Shown in pieces: positions 36,135 to 49,668 of a stretch of DNA of 64,000 nucleotides (positions are counted from its first letter, which is position 1; each line of letters begins with the position of its first letter). The translations under genes were made by a program, and so were the position numbers. The DNA lies in NCBI RefSeq assembly GCF_000421845.1, contig NZ_ATXU01000007.1, positions 1-64,000 on the forward strand. Reading direction: 5' to 3'. The notes under the pieces were generated by a model. It did not search any database. It was not told where the DNA came from and saw only the letters and a program-made list of their open reading frames with translations. The DNA comes from Leucobacter chironomi DSM 19883. Its GTDB lineage: Bacteria; Actinomycetota; Actinomycetes; Actinomycetales; Microbacteriaceae.

Positions 36135-36638
36135 TCAACCGCGGCTGATGACGAGCCGGCGGTCTTTGCCCTCGCCGCGCGACTCCGAGAAGTACCCGCG
36201 CTCGGCGACGTCGTCGTGCACGAGCTTGCGCTCGTACGACGACATCGGCTCCAGCTCGACCCGCTCCAGGCCTGCGGCGATCTGGGCGATCGCAGCGTCC
36301 ACCATGCCCTTGAGCTCGACCGCGCGCGCGTTGCGCGATCCGCCCACATCGATGATGAGCCGCGAGAAGCGCCCGGTCTTCGCCTGCACCGCAAGACGAG
36401 TGAGATCCTGCAGCGCCTGCACCGCGTCCGGAGTCGCGAGGCGATCCAGGTCGGTGCCGCCCCCGTTGACCGCGACATAGGCGCGCCCGTTCGCGACGTC
36501 GATGTCGATGTCGCCGCCGAGATCGGCGATGTCGAGCAGCCCCTCGATGTAGTCGGCAGCCAGATCGCCGTCGGATTCCAGCTCTTCGACAGCCGGCTCC
36601 GCGTGCGCGCGGTCGGCGATGGCCTCGTCAGTGCTCAC
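36135..36638 (-). CDS. khpB: Jag/KhpB-type RNA-binding protein (KH-R3H)
   Basis: The 167-residue protein has a KH domain (about 30-85) and a C-terminal R3H domain with MSSYERKLVHDDV and the end motif RRLVISRG. It lacks the long N-terminal Jag domain, as usual in actinobacteria. It binds RNA and affects cell-wall genes in relatives. The start GTG 36638 has gagg upstream and is 7 bp after the yidC stop. Confidence 0.9.
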   Translation of the reverse strand: MSTDEAIADRAHAEPAVEELESDGDLAADYIEGLLDIADLGGDIDIDVANGRAYVAVNGGGTDLDRLATPDAVQALQDLTRLAVQAKTGRFSRLIIDVGGSRNARAVELKGMVDAAIAQIAAGLERVELEPMSSYERKLVHDDVAERGYFSESRGEGKDRRLVISRG

Positions 36639-36645
36639 AGTGCCC

Positions 36646-37593
36646 TCACTTTTTCTTCTTCTTGGCGCGCTTCGCGCTGACGGGCTGCTGGCGCTGCCCC
36701 AGTTGCTTCGGCTGCTCGGCGACCTCAAGGGCCTTCACCTCGTCGTCGGTCAGCTTACCCTTCGCCTTCAGGCGGGCCTGACGTGAGCGCCAGGCATCGC
36801 TGCCCGGGGTGGGCATGTTGCGGATCACGATGAACTGCTGGCCCATGGTCCACAGGTTCGACGAGAACCAGTAGATGTTGAGCGCGAGCGGGAACGCGAC
36901 GCCCGAGAACAGGAAGGCGAACGGGATGATGTAGAGCAGGATCCGCTGCTGACGGTACATCGGCGAGTTCTTCGTCTCGTCGGAGACGTTCTTCGACATG
37001 ATCTGCAGCTGCGTGAAGAACTGCGAGACGATCATCAGCACCATGATCGTGCCGAGCAGTGCGACAACCATCCAGTTGCCGCTCTCCCAGCCCTGGGTGA
37101 AGGTCATCTTGAGCGGCGCGCCGAAGATCGAGGCCGCGTTGAAGCTCTCGGTGAGATCCTCGGTCATGAAGCCGATGCCGGTCTTGTTCTCGGCCGCGTG
37201 CCGCAGCACGTAGAAGAGCGAGAAGAAGATGGGCATCTGGATGAGGATCGGCAGGCACGAGGCGAAGGGGTTGGTGCCGTGCTTCTTGTACAGCGCCATC
37301 GTCTCGCGGCTCATGGCCTCGCGCGAGAACTGATCCTTCTTGCCCTTGTACTTGTCCTGGACCTTCTTCAGCTCAGGAGCGATCTCCATCATGCGGCGCT
37401 GCGACTTGATCTGCCGCACCATCACCGGGATGAGCGCCGAGCGCACCACGACCACCAGGCCGATGATCGACAGCACCCAGGTCACACCCGAGGCGGGATC
37501 CAGGCCGAGCGCGGTGAAGAGCCAGTGCCAAGCCCACAGCACGAGCTCGACGAGCCAGCGCAGCGGCCAAAGTATCGTTTCGAAGAAGTCCAC
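36646..37593 (-). CDS. yidC: Membrane protein insertase YidC
   Basis: The 315-residue protein is of the Gram-positive form, without the large periplasmic domain. It has about five membrane helices, the conserved basic residue region RSALIPVMVRQIKSQRRM and the FASCLPILIQMPIFF hairpin. A Lys-rich C-terminal tail (KKKKK) binds ribosomes. It inserts membrane proteins alone or with SecYEG. The start is GTG 37593, five bases after yidD, with only a weak ribosome site, so coupling to yidD is likely. Confidence 0.95.
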   Translation of the reverse strand: MDFFETILWPLRWLVELVLWAWHWLFTALGLDPASGVTWVLSIIGLVVVVRSALIPVMVRQIKSQRRMMEIAPELKKVQDKYKGKKDQFSREAMSRETMALYKKHGTNPFASCLPILIQMPIFFSLFYVLRHAAENKTGIGFMTEDLTESFNAASIFGAPLKMTFTQGWESGNWMVVALLGTIMVLMIVSQFFTQLQIMSKNVSDETKNSPMYRQQRILLYIIPFAFLFSGVAFPLALNIYWFSSNLWTMGQQFIVIRNMPTPGSDAWRSRQARLKAKGKLTDDEVKALEVAEQPKQLGQRQQPVSAKRAKKKKK

Positions 37594-37598
37594 CGGGA

Positions 37599-37907
37599 TC
37601 AGGCCTTTCGCTCGATGGGGCGGACGAAGCCGCGCTGATTGATCACAAAGTTCTGGCGCCGCCCGGGCGAGACGTCATCGACGCCGCCGGGGCTGAACGG
37701 GTTGCAGCGCAGCAGACGCCAGATCGTCAAAATCGATCCGACGATGAATCCGCGCAGTTGATACGCCTCCACAGCGTATCGGGAACACGATGGGTAATAC
37801 CTGCAGACCTGGCCGTAGAGCGGCGAGATGAAGCGGCGGTAGAGGTGCATGAAGCCGATCATCAGATTCCGCGGCAGGAACCAGAGGTCGTAGGCCAGGC
37901 GCCTCAT
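37599..37907 (-). CDS. yidD: Membrane protein insertion efficiency factor YidD
   Basis: The 102-residue protein has the family core FISPLYGQVCRYYPSCSRYAVEA with its three Cys and CNPFSPGGVDDV. It starts at ATG 37907, inside the rnpA stop (ATGA), in the rpmH-rnpA-yidD-yidC order. Confidence 0.95.
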   Translation of the reverse strand: MRRLAYDLWFLPRNLMIGFMHLYRRFISPLYGQVCRYYPSCSRYAVEAYQLRGFIVGSILTIWRLLRCNPFSPGGVDDVSPGRRQNFVINQRGFVRPIERKA

Positions 37908-38344
37908 CTCGGTTCCCCTCCGAGCACGTCGCGCTCGACCCTGTCGAGCGCGCGGTTCATCTCCCGCTCCAACTCGGCGAACGGGACCTCCGCCGCAGCC
38001 GGCAGAGCGCGGAAGACGATATCCGCACCCCGCATTCCGAGCTGGATACGGCGCTCGACCACAGTCTTCATGCGCCGCCTCACCAGATTTCGGGTGACCG
38101 CGTTGCCGACAGCCTTGGAGATGATGAAACCGAAACGGGCCGGGGCGGGCTGAGTCGCCTCGGCGGTGCTGCGGTCTACGTTCCCGTCGGAGGGGCTGAG
38201 CTCTGCGGGATTTCCGGCGTCGGGGCCTCCCTGAGAACGCAAAACCGCGTGGGTGATGCAGAACGCACCACCCACGCGGCGGCCGGTTCGCACGACGAAC
38301 CGGTAATCCTCACCCCGGGTAACGCGATGCCGCTTGGCAGGCAC
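37904..38344 (-). CDS. rnpA: Ribonuclease P protein component
   Basis: The 146-residue protein binds RNase P RNA for tRNA 5' processing. It has RHRVTRGEDYRFVVRTGRRVGG at the N-terminus and the RNA-binding ISKAVGNAVTRNLVRRRMK. It is longer than the usual 115-125 residues because of a polar insert of about 33 residues (about 37-69) between strand 2 and FGFIISK. GTG 38344 is the start, 24 bp after rpmH. Confidence 0.93.
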   Translation of the reverse strand: MPAKRHRVTRGEDYRFVVRTGRRVGGAFCITHAVLRSQGGPDAGNPAELSPSDGNVDRSTAEATQPAPARFGFIISKAVGNAVTRNLVRRRMKTVVERRIQLGMRGADIVFRALPAAAEVPFAELEREMNRALDRVERDVLGGEPR

Positions 38345-38368
38345 GATGGTCCAGGGAAGAAGAGACGA

Positions 38369-38506
38369 CTACGCGGTGAGCTTCGAGCGGCCCTTGCCGC
38401 GACGAGCCGCGACAATGGCGCGGCCGGCACGCGTGCGCATGCGGGCGCGGAAGCCGTGCACCTTGGCGCGACGACGGTTGTTGGGCTGGAACGTACGCTT
38501 GCTCAT
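38369..38506 (-). CDS. rpmH: 50S ribosomal protein L34
   Basis: The 45-residue L34 protein, from [19 protein letters not shown] to GRSKLTA, is very basic and of standard length. It is the first gene of the rpmH-rnpA-yidD-yidC-jag-rsmG-parAB run and divergent from dnaA. The ribosome site cggag lies 7 nt before the ATG. Confidence 0.97.
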   Translation of the reverse strand: MSKRTFQPNNRRRAKVHGFRARMRTRAGRAIVAARRGKGRSKLTA

Positions 38507-38837
38507 GAAAGACTCCGTGACTTATGGAACAGATCCCCGCAGCTCGGAGCGTCGAGGAAGTCGGAATTGGGCAGGGCTGCAATGGCTGCCGCCCATACAA
38601 GGTCTTTACTTTACGCCCAATTCGGGCCGCAGTCAAAGCGGATTCCTGTCGTTCCTCGCCGCGCACCGCCCGCGCAATTCCAGACTTGCCTGTGGACAAA
38701 TCTGTGACTAACGTGGGCGCAGGTGTTCGTCCGGCCCGAACTCCCCAGTAATCCCGGGGATTCACGCTCGTCAAGCTGTGGATAAAGCTGGGCATAACAT
38801 ATCTTCTTCCAGCTACGAGACCGAACCGAGTATCCGC
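38507..38837. other. Left arm of the origin region (rpmH-dnaA intergenic)
   Basis: The gene-free region between the divergent rpmH and dnaA has DnaA boxes TGTGGACAA (38691-38699) and TGTGGATAA (38777-38785; a perfect TTATCCACA on the minus strand). It also holds the promoters for both genes. The AT-rich stretch gcataacatatc (38791-38802) precedes the dnaA start. Confidence 0.75.
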
Positions 38838-40301
38838 GTGACAGACGACGAACTGCAAGAAGTCTGGGGCCGAGTCACCCAGACCGTCATGGCCGATCCC
38901 GCCGTTGGTCCGGCCGTCGGCGCGCAACTGGCTCTCGCAGTTCCCCGAGGCATCGCCGCCGGAACCCTCTACCTCGCCGTGCAGCTCGAGTTCACGCTCA
39001 AGCTCCTCGAGAACCGCCTGCGCCCCGCGATCATGAACGCCATCGCAGGCATCCCCGAAGCGCAGGAGATCGAGAACTTCGTGGTGATCGTCGACGAGGA
39101 CGCCCACCCGGCGCTCGATCCCGAACCGGAGCCCACAGCCGCGCCGGCAGCGGCTCCGCTGCACGGACTCGATACTGACCCGGGCCTGCACGCCAGTGCA
39201 CCGCTGCGCCACGATGCCCATCGCCCCGTCTCCGAGCCGCGCAGCCGGCACGGGATCGACGAGCAGCTCGACAGCCGCCTCAATGAGAAGTACCGCTTCG
39301 ACAGCTTCGTCATCGGACAGTCCAACCGATTCGCCCACGCGGCTGCGGTCGCCGTGGCCGAGGCGCCGGCACGCGCCTACAACCCGCTCTTCATCTACGG
39401 CGACTCCGGTCTGGGCAAGACGCACCTGCTCCACGCCATCGGTCACTACGCCCGCGAGCTGTTCCCCAGTGTTCGCGTGCGCTACGTCAGCTCCGAAGAC
39501 TTCACGAACGACTTCATCAACTCGATCGCGAACAACCAGGGCGCCGCCTTCCACGCCCGCTACCGCAGCGTGGACATCCTGCTCGTCGACGACATCCAGT
39601 TCCTCGAGGACAAGGTCGAGACGCAGGAGGCGTTCTTCCACACCTTCAACACCCTGCACGATCACAACAAGCAGGTCGTCATCACGAGCGACGTGCAGCC
39701 GAAGCAGCTGCGCGGTTTCGAGGAGCGGATGCTGTCCCGCTTCGAGTGGGGTCTGCTGACCGACATCCAGGCGCCCGACCTCGAGACGCGCATCGCGATC
39801 CTCCGTAAGAAGGCGCAGCGCGAGAGCCTGGAGATCGATCACAACATCCTCGAGTTCATCGCCAGCAAGTTCTCCTCGAACATTCGAGAGCTCGAGGGCA
39901 CCCTGATCCGCGTGACCGCTTATGCGAGTCTCAATCAGCAGCGCATCGACATGCCGCTCGTGCACACCGTGCTCAAGGATCTCATCACCCTCGACGCCGA
40001 CAACGAGGTGCAGCCCTCCGACATCATCAGCCGCACCGCCGAGTACTTCGATCTGTCGGTCGACGACCTGTACGGCCCCACGCGCGCCCAGCAGATCGCG
40101 ACGGCGCGGCAGATCGCGATGTACCTCTGCCGTGAACTGACCCCGCTGTCGCTGCCGAAGATCGGGCAGCTCTTCGGGGGGCGCGACCACACGACCGTGA
40201 TGTACGCGCACAAGAAGATCTCGCAGCTCATCGCGGAGCGGCGATCGATCTACAACCAGGTGACCGAGCTCACGACGCGCATCAAGCAGGGCTCCCGCTG
40301 A
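38838..40301 (+). CDS. dnaA: Chromosomal replication initiator DnaA
   Basis: The 487-residue protein has domain I (1-80), an Ala/Pro/His-rich linker (about 85-140), and the AAA domain with Walker A GDSGLGKT (188-195) and [13 protein letters not shown]. The C-terminal DNA-binding domain has the signature [14 protein letters not shown]. Start GTG 38838 gives the family-like [10 protein letters not shown]; an in-frame GTG at 38778 lies inside a DnaA box and would add 20 atypical residues. DnaA boxes on both sides suggest autoregulation. A strong terminator follows at once. Confidence 0.96.
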   Translation: MTDDELQEVWGRVTQTVMADPAVGPAVGAQLALAVPRGIAAGTLYLAVQLEFTLKLLENRLRPAIMNAIAGIPEAQEIENFVVIVDEDAHPALDPEPEPTAAPAAAPLHGLDTDPGLHASAPLRHDAHRPVSEPRSRHGIDEQLDSRLNEKYRFDSFVIGQSNRFAHAAAVAVAEAPARAYNPLFIYGDSGLGKTHLLHAIGHYARELFPSVRVRYVSSEDFTNDFINSIANNQGAAFHARYRSVDILLVDDIQFLEDKVETQEAFFHTFNTLHDHNKQVVITSDVQPKQLRGFEERMLSRFEWGLLTDIQAPDLETRIAILRKKAQRESLEIDHNILEFIASKFSSNIRELEGTLIRVTAYASLNQQRIDMPLVHTVLKDLITLDADNEVQPSDIISRTAEYFDLSVDDLYGPTRAQQIATARQIAMYLCRELTPLSLPKIGQLFGGRDHTTVMYAHKKISQLIAERRSIYNQVTELTTRIKQGSR

Positions 40302-40305
40302 GGGC

Positions 40306-40331
40306 TTCGTCCGCCGCTTGCGGCGGACGAA
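40306..40331 (+). terminator. Rho-independent terminator after dnaA
   Basis: Arms ttcgtccgccg and cggcggacgaa with a CTTG loop form an 11-bp stem followed by TTTAT. It starts 4 bp after the dnaA stop and separates dnaA transcription from the origin. Confidence 0.85.
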
Positions 40332-40720
40332 TTTATCCACAGTTTTCCACCGCCCTGTGAATAGATGGGGAGAAGTCGCACAAATCTGTGGAGGGAAGCG
40401 GGGCGCCTGTGGAAACTGGTGAACGACAAGAATTCCGCGTCATTCTGCCGATCCCCACTCATCCCGCCTTCGCCAACAACTCACAGACCTGTAGTTCTCT
40501 ACGGAATACTGGGATGTCGCGAGTTATCCACAGTATCCACAGCTGTTAACACTGTTAACATCCCAATTCTTGTTAACGGGCACTCGATCACGCAGACCGG
40601 CTGGGGATCGACCGATCGTTCCAGCCTCACACGAAGCCGGCGGATGCCCCTCGCCTCCGAGTATGCAAAGATTGTGAACCGATGAGATTCACGCGCTCAT
40701 GTGCGTGGGAGGGAAGCCAG
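40332..40720. other. Probable oriC (dnaA-dnaN intergenic)
   Basis: This region of about 390 bp has no gene. Perfect DnaA boxes TTATCCACA lie at 40333-40341 and 40524-40532. Related sites are TTTTCCACC (40343-40351), TGTGAATAG (40356-40364), TGTGGAAAC (40408-40416) and GTATCCACA (40533-40541). Right after the last pair, TGTTAAC occurs three times (40544, 40553, 40571) in an AT-richer stretch that could be the unwinding element. The dnaN promoter must lie near the right end. Confidence 0.88.
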
Positions 40721-41863
40721 ATGCGATTCACCGTCAACCGTGACGTGTTCAGCGACGCCGTGTCGTTCGCGGTGAAGCTGCTTCCGCAGCGTCCCACCCA
40801 GCCGCTGCTGAGTGGCGCACTCATCGAGGCAGAGGGCGATCAGCTCACGGTCTCCTCTTTCGACTACGAGGTCTCCGCACGCACGAGCGTGACCGCCGAT
40901 GTGTCAGAAGCGGGTCGCGCACTGGTCTCCGGTCGCCTGCTGAGTGAGATCGCTCAGCGCCTTCCGCACGCGGATGTGGAGCTGTCGCTCGTGGAGAACC
41001 GGGTCGAGGTGCGGTGCGGATCGGCGTCCTTCCGCCTGCCGGCCATGCCGGTGGAGGAGTACCCCCAGGTCCCCCAGATCGATTCGATCTCCGGTTCGGT
41101 GCCGGCCAATCTCTTCGCCGATGCGATTGCCCAGGTGTCGCTGGCGGCATCGAAGGACGATGTGACCCCCGTGATCGCGGGCGTGCAGTTCGAGGTGAGC
41201 GAGAACTCCCTCACCCTCACTGCAACCGACCGATACCGCGTCGCTACCCGCAGCATCGACTGGGAGAACCAGAGCGGCCAGAGCGATCTCAGCGCGCTTG
41301 TGCCTTCGAAGATCGTGACCGAGGTCGGCAAGACCTTCTCCGGCGACGGTCAGGTGCAGGTTTCCATCATCAAGGACGACGAGCGCGAGCTCATCGCCTT
41401 CACCGGCGGATCGAAGACCGTGACCTCGCTGCTCATCAAGGGCAACTACCCTCCGGTGGGCCGGCTCTTCCCGAGCGGTGTCGACAACTACTCCGTGGTG
41501 AACACGGCGGAGCTCGTCGAATCCGTCGGACGCGTCGGTCTGGTGCTGGAGCGCGAAGCCGCGCTGCGGTTCTCCTTCGCGGAGGGCACCGTCACGCTTG
41601 AAGCAGCCGGAACCGAGTCGGCGCAGGCGGTCGAGACCGTTGATGCCCACCTCGTCGGCGAGGACATGGTGGTTTCGCTGAAGCCTCAGTTCCTGCTCGA
41701 TGGTCTGCGTTCGACCCACTCCGAGTTCGCTCGCATCGCATTCACGCGCACCGACAATCCCGGGAAGCCGGGACCGGTGCTCATCACGAGCCAGCGGAGC
41801 AAGGACGACGCCGACGAGGAGAGCTTCCGCTACCTGCTGCAGCCGAACCTGCTGCTGCGATAG
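40721..41863 (+). CDS. dnaN: DNA polymerase III sliding clamp (beta)
   Basis: The 380-residue protein has three repeated clamp domains and the start MRFTVNRDVFSDAVSFAVK typical of actinobacterial DnaN. It encircles DNA and tethers polymerase III and repair enzymes. ATG 40721 has ggaggga upstream; an ATG at 40682 would add 13 atypical residues. It is followed by recF after 12 bp. Confidence 0.96.
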   Translation: MRFTVNRDVFSDAVSFAVKLLPQRPTQPLLSGALIEAEGDQLTVSSFDYEVSARTSVTADVSEAGRALVSGRLLSEIAQRLPHADVELSLVENRVEVRCGSASFRLPAMPVEEYPQVPQIDSISGSVPANLFADAIAQVSLAASKDDVTPVIAGVQFEVSENSLTLTATDRYRVATRSIDWENQSGQSDLSALVPSKIVTEVGKTFSGDGQVQVSIIKDDERELIAFTGGSKTVTSLLIKGNYPPVGRLFPSGVDNYSVVNTAELVESVGRVGLVLEREAALRFSFAEGTVTLEAAGTESAQAVETVDAHLVGEDMVVSLKPQFLLDGLRSTHSEFARIAFTRTDNPGKPGPVLITSQRSKDDADEESFRYLLQPNLLLR

Positions 41864-41875
41864 GGGAGGGGAGCG

Positions 41876-43036
41876 ATGCGGGTCGCGCATCTCTCGCTCG
41901 GTGATTTCCGCAACTACGCAACCGCCGAGCTCGAACTGACCGCCGGCCCGAATCTCTTGGTGGGCCGCAACGGCCAGGGGAAGACGAACCTGGTCGAGGC
42001 GATCGCATACTTCGCGATTCTCCGCTCGCATCGGGCGACGGGCGACGGGCCGATGATCCGAGCGGGTGCTGACTCCGCGATCGCCCGGCTGAAAGTTGAA
42101 GCGGCGCAGCGCGATGTGCTGCTCGAACTGCAGTTGAACCGCGATCGCCCGAACCGTGCGCAGGTCAACCGCAACTCCGTACGTCCCCGAGAGGTGACGA
42201 GGTGGTTCTCTGCGGTCTCATTCATGCCGGAAGACCTCGGAATCGTTCGTGGAGAGCCCTCAGGACGGCGGCGCTTTCTCGACGATGCACTCGTTTCGCG
42301 TCATCCGGTCGCTGCAGGCGCTCTTGGTGACTACGAACGGGCGGTGCGTCAGCGCACTTCGCTGCTGAAATCAGCGCGTCGAGGTGGAGATGCTCTCGAA
42401 TCGACGCTGAGCATCTGGGATGAACAGCTCATCGAATACGGGGTGCAGATCATGCTCGCCCGTCGCGAGCTCGTGCGCGACCTCGGCGAACCGCTGCGCG
42501 CTGGATATCGGGCGCTGGTCGATGAGGATCACGCTCCGACACTGGGTCTTCAGGAGTCGGTGGAGGGGGCACTCCCCGATGTTTCACGTGAAACGCGCAG
42601 CGCTGAGGAACTTGCGGATGTTTCACGTGAAACGCTCGCCGAGGAGTTCCGGGCTGCGTTGCGCGCTGTGCGCGGGCGCGAGATCGAGCGAGGCGTCACC
42701 CTGGTGGGGCCGCATCGGGATGATCTGCTGCTGAGCCTGAACGGTCTCCCCGTTAAGGGATACGCCAGTCATGGCGAATCGTGGTCGTTCGCACTCTCGC
42801 TGAAGATCGCCCTTGCAACGGTGCTGCGAGCCGAATCGCCCGCGGGTGATCCCGTCATCATCCTCGATGACGTATTCGCTGAGCTCGACTCGCGGCGGCG
42901 TGAGCGGCTGATGTCGGCGGTGAACGACTTCGAGCAGGTCATCGTGACGGCCGCAGTAGAAGACGATGTGCCCGACGGCGTAGCCTGGCATTGTGTCCGT
43001 ATCGAGGCGGGCAGGATTGTCGAGGAGGACGCGTGA
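41876..43036 (+). CDS. recF: DNA replication and repair protein RecF
   Basis: The 386-residue SMC-like ATPase has Walker A GRNGQGKTN (about 31-39), the signature region near SFALSLKIAL, and the Walker B LDDVFAELDSRRRERL. It loads RecA at gaps together with RecO and RecR. Residues about 228-255 hold a twice-repeated DVSRET peptide (235-240 and 248-253), encoded by two perfect parS sites. This stretch looks like an insertion in a variable loop. It overlaps the next gene by 4 bp. Confidence 0.95.
   Translation: MRVAHLSLGDFRNYATAELELTAGPNLLVGRNGQGKTNLVEAIAYFAILRSHRATGDGPMIRAGADSAIARLKVEAAQRDVLLELQLNRDRPNRAQVNRNSVRPREVTRWFSAVSFMPEDLGIVRGEPSGRRRFLDDALVSRHPVAAGALGDYERAVRQRTSLLKSARRGGDALESTLSIWDEQLIEYGVQIMLARRELVRDLGEPLRAGYRALVDEDHAPTLGLQESVEGALPDVSRETRSAEELADVSRETLAEEFRAALRAVRGREIERGVTLVGPHRDDLLLSLNGLPVKGYASHGESWSFALSLKIALATVLRAESPAGDPVIILDDVFAELDSRRRERLMSAVNDFEQVIVTAAVEDDVPDGVAWHCVRIEAGRIVEEDA
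42581..42594. promoter_or_regulatory. parS site 2, inside recF
   Basis: Perfect GTTTCACGTGAAAC in the recF coding sequence, read in frame as V-S-R-E-T (236-240). Confidence 0.92.
42620..42633. promoter_or_regulatory. parS site 3, inside recF
   Basis: A second perfect copy, 39 bp after site 2 and in the same reading frame (V249-T253). 39 bp is close to four DNA turns. Confidence 0.92.
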
Positions 43037-43527
43037 CGTCGCCAGCGGAGAACGGCTTTGCCACCGAGGCCTATCTTCGCGCCAAGTCCATCTGGCGCGG
43101 TGCGCCGCTGCGGCGGAGAAACCGGCGCAGGATGGACGAGGACGCGCCCGGGGGGCGACCGTTCGGCGGTGGCCGTGATCCTCGAGCGCTCGGAGAGGTG
43201 CTGCTGGTCATGGCGAACGACATGGGCTGGAGTGTCGAGCTGGAGCAAGCCCGGCTCTTGGCCGAGTGGCCCGAGTTCGCGGGGGAGGCGACCGCGGAGC
43301 ACACCGAGGTGATCGGCATCAGCAACGGCGTGCTGCAGATCCAGTGCGACTCGACGACCTGGGCCACTGAGTTGCGCCGCCTTCGAGCGGAAATGCTGAC
43401 GCGCTTGCTGCGGGATTACCCCGATGCGGAGGTCCGTGATCTGCGATTTCTTGCCCCGGGGGCCCCGAGTTGGCGGCACGGACCGCGAACCGTCAAGGGT
43501 CGAGGCCCCCGCGATACCTACGGGTAG
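43033..43527 (+). CDS. DUF721 protein (DciA-like)
   Basis: The 164-residue protein has a basic N-terminal region (RRRNRRR at about 29-35) and a C-terminal DUF721 fold with WAEFAGEATAEHTEV-type residues and LQIQCDSTTWATELRRL. DUF721 proteins related to DciA load DnaB helicase in bacteria without DnaC, and the place after recF is standard in actinobacteria. GTG 43033 overlaps the recF stop (GTGA). The helicase-loading role is from family knowledge. Confidence 0.88.
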   Translation: MTSPAENGFATEAYLRAKSIWRGAPLRRRNRRRMDEDAPGGRPFGGGRDPRALGEVLLVMANDMGWSVELEQARLLAEWPEFAGEATAEHTEVIGISNGVLQIQCDSTTWATELRRLRAEMLTRLLRDYPDAEVRDLRFLAPGAPSWRHGPRTVKGRGPRDTYG

Positions 43528-48420
<4,893 letters not shown>

Positions 48421-48428
<8 letters not shown>

Positions 48429-48828
48429 CACTGTCGCCGACAAGCTGGCAAAGAAGACCCGCAAGAAGGCCCCCGCGAAGCAGGTTCGCCTGAAGCTCGT
48501 CTACATTGACTTCTGGTCGGCGGTGAAGTTCTCGTTCCTGGTGTCGCTGTGCGTGGGCATCGTGAGCGTGGTCTCTGCGATCCTCATCTACACAGTGCTC
48601 ATGCAGACGGGCGTGTTCTCGCAGGTCGATGCCCTGTTCATGGACATCGTGGGCGAGGACAACAGCCTGATGAAGTTCATCGGCTTCTCGCAGGTGCTCG
48701 GCTTCTCGGTGGTAGTCGGGATCCTGAACACCATCGTGGGCACGGCGCTCGGTGCGATCGGCTCGCTCATCTACAACCTGCTGGTGCGCGTGCTGGGCGG
48801 TTTCCAGCTGGGCTTCACCAGCAACTGA
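48421..48828 (+). CDS. DUF3566 membrane protein
   Basis: The 135-residue protein has a Lys-rich N-terminal 28 residues and two membrane helices (about 39-63 and 85-108), separated by a polar loop with [11 protein letters not shown]. It follows gyrA in nearly all actinobacteria. The role is unknown, with a link to the divisome or gyrase proposed only from context. It overlaps gyrA by 8 bp. Confidence 0.9.
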
Positions 48829-48925
48829 GCGGCGCGATTCGCGCGCGCGACCACGGCAACTCGCCCGGCGTTCGATCTCGATTTCTGATTTCGGGCCGAA
48901 TCGGATAATGTTGTTGCTTGGTCAA

Positions 48926-49002
48926 GGGGCTATAGCTCAGGCGGTTAGAGCGCTTCACTGATAATGAAGAGGTCCCAGGTTCAAGTCCTGGTAGCCCCAC
49001 CA
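48926..49002 (+). tRNA. tRNA-Ile (GAT)
   Basis: A full cloverleaf: acceptor GGGGCTA/TAGCCCC, anticodon stem CTTCA/TGAAG with loop CTGATAA, anticodon GAT at 48960-48962, and T arm CCAGG-TTCAAGT-CCTGG. Discriminator A is at 48999, and CCA is encoded at 49000-49002. A GATAAT box lies at 48904-48909, 16 bp upstream. It is followed by a hairpin terminator. Confidence 0.97.
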
Positions 49003-49009
49003 AAATCGT

Positions 49010-49040
49010 AAGGGCGGTCGAGAAATCGGCCGCCCTTTCT
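49010..49040. terminator. Terminator between tRNA-Ile and the MarR gene
   Basis: Stem aagggcgg/ccgccctt (49010-49017 and 49030-49037) with the tail tct following tt. It lies between two convergent genes and probably serves both. Confidence 0.75.
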
Positions 49041-49050
49041 CGTATCCGGG

Positions 49051-49668
49051 CTACTCGGCCGCAGGGTCGGCCGCAGGGGAGTCTGATGGGGCCTCTGCGG
49101 GGTTCGCCCAGTCGGCGCGCGTGAGCGAGATCTCGCTCGCCATGTCGGTGAGGAAGCGCGTGACGACCGCCCGTTCCTCGCTGGTGAGGCGGGCGGCGGC
49201 GTAGAAGCGCCGCGCCTGCTGACGCCCCACGGTCTGCTTGGCCGACGATTCGGTCTCCGGGGTGATGTCGATCATGAAGGCGCGCCGGTCGCTCGGGTGC
49301 ATGCTGCGGACGATGTGCGCGTCGCGTTCGAGCCGGTTGAGCAGCTTCGTGGTCGAGGCGGGGGAGATGCGCAGGTGCGCGGCGAGCATGCCGGGGGTGA
49401 CGATGTCTCCCTGGCGCTTCGCGACGATCAGGTAGTGCAGGGCGCGCATGTCCTGCTCGCTCAGCTTCATGTATTTGCGCGACGCTTCGGAGAGCTTCGT
49501 CTCTGCCTCGCGCAACCGCGCGAGGGCGTTCATGAGATCGGCGATCTCGTCCATGGCCGCCGGGGGCACGTTCGAGACGTCGACGAGGTCGCTGCTGCCC
49601 GCTTTCAGGCCGACCCGGTAGAGATTCTCCGAGATCCGGTCGACGGTCTCGTCGGAGGGATGATCCAT
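49051..49668 (-). CDS. MarR-family regulator, CrtR-like
   Basis: The 205-residue protein has a MarR winged helix (about 70-160): MRALHYLIVAKRQGDIVTPGMLAAHLRISPASTTK as recognition region and the wing with SDRRAFMIDIT. It is longer than typical MarR because of an N-terminal helix and an Ala/Pro-rich tail. It is divergent from the carotenoid operon across a 115-bp AT-rich gap. In Corynebacterium a MarR protein in this place (CrtR) represses the crt operon and is released by geranylgeranyl diphosphate. The same role here is inference. TAGGAT lies 6 nt before the ATG. Confidence 0.85.
   Translation of the reverse strand: MDHPSDETVDRISENLYRVGLKAGSSDLVDVSNVPPAAMDEIADLMNALARLREAETKLSEASRKYMKLSEQDMRALHYLIVAKRQGDIVTPGMLAAHLRISPASTTKLLNRLERDAHIVRSMHPSDRRAFMIDITPETESSAKQTVGRQQARRFYAAARLTSEERAVVTRFLTDMASEISLTRADWANPAEAPSDSPAADPAAE

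Noticed and set aside
38778-38837. Upstream in-frame GTG start for dnaA
   Set aside because: The GTG lies inside a DnaA box. The 20 added residues do not resemble DnaA and there is no ribosome site.
40682-40720. Upstream ATG for dnaN
   Set aside because: Adds 13 residues that DnaN proteins lack. The ATG at 40721 has a good ribosome site.
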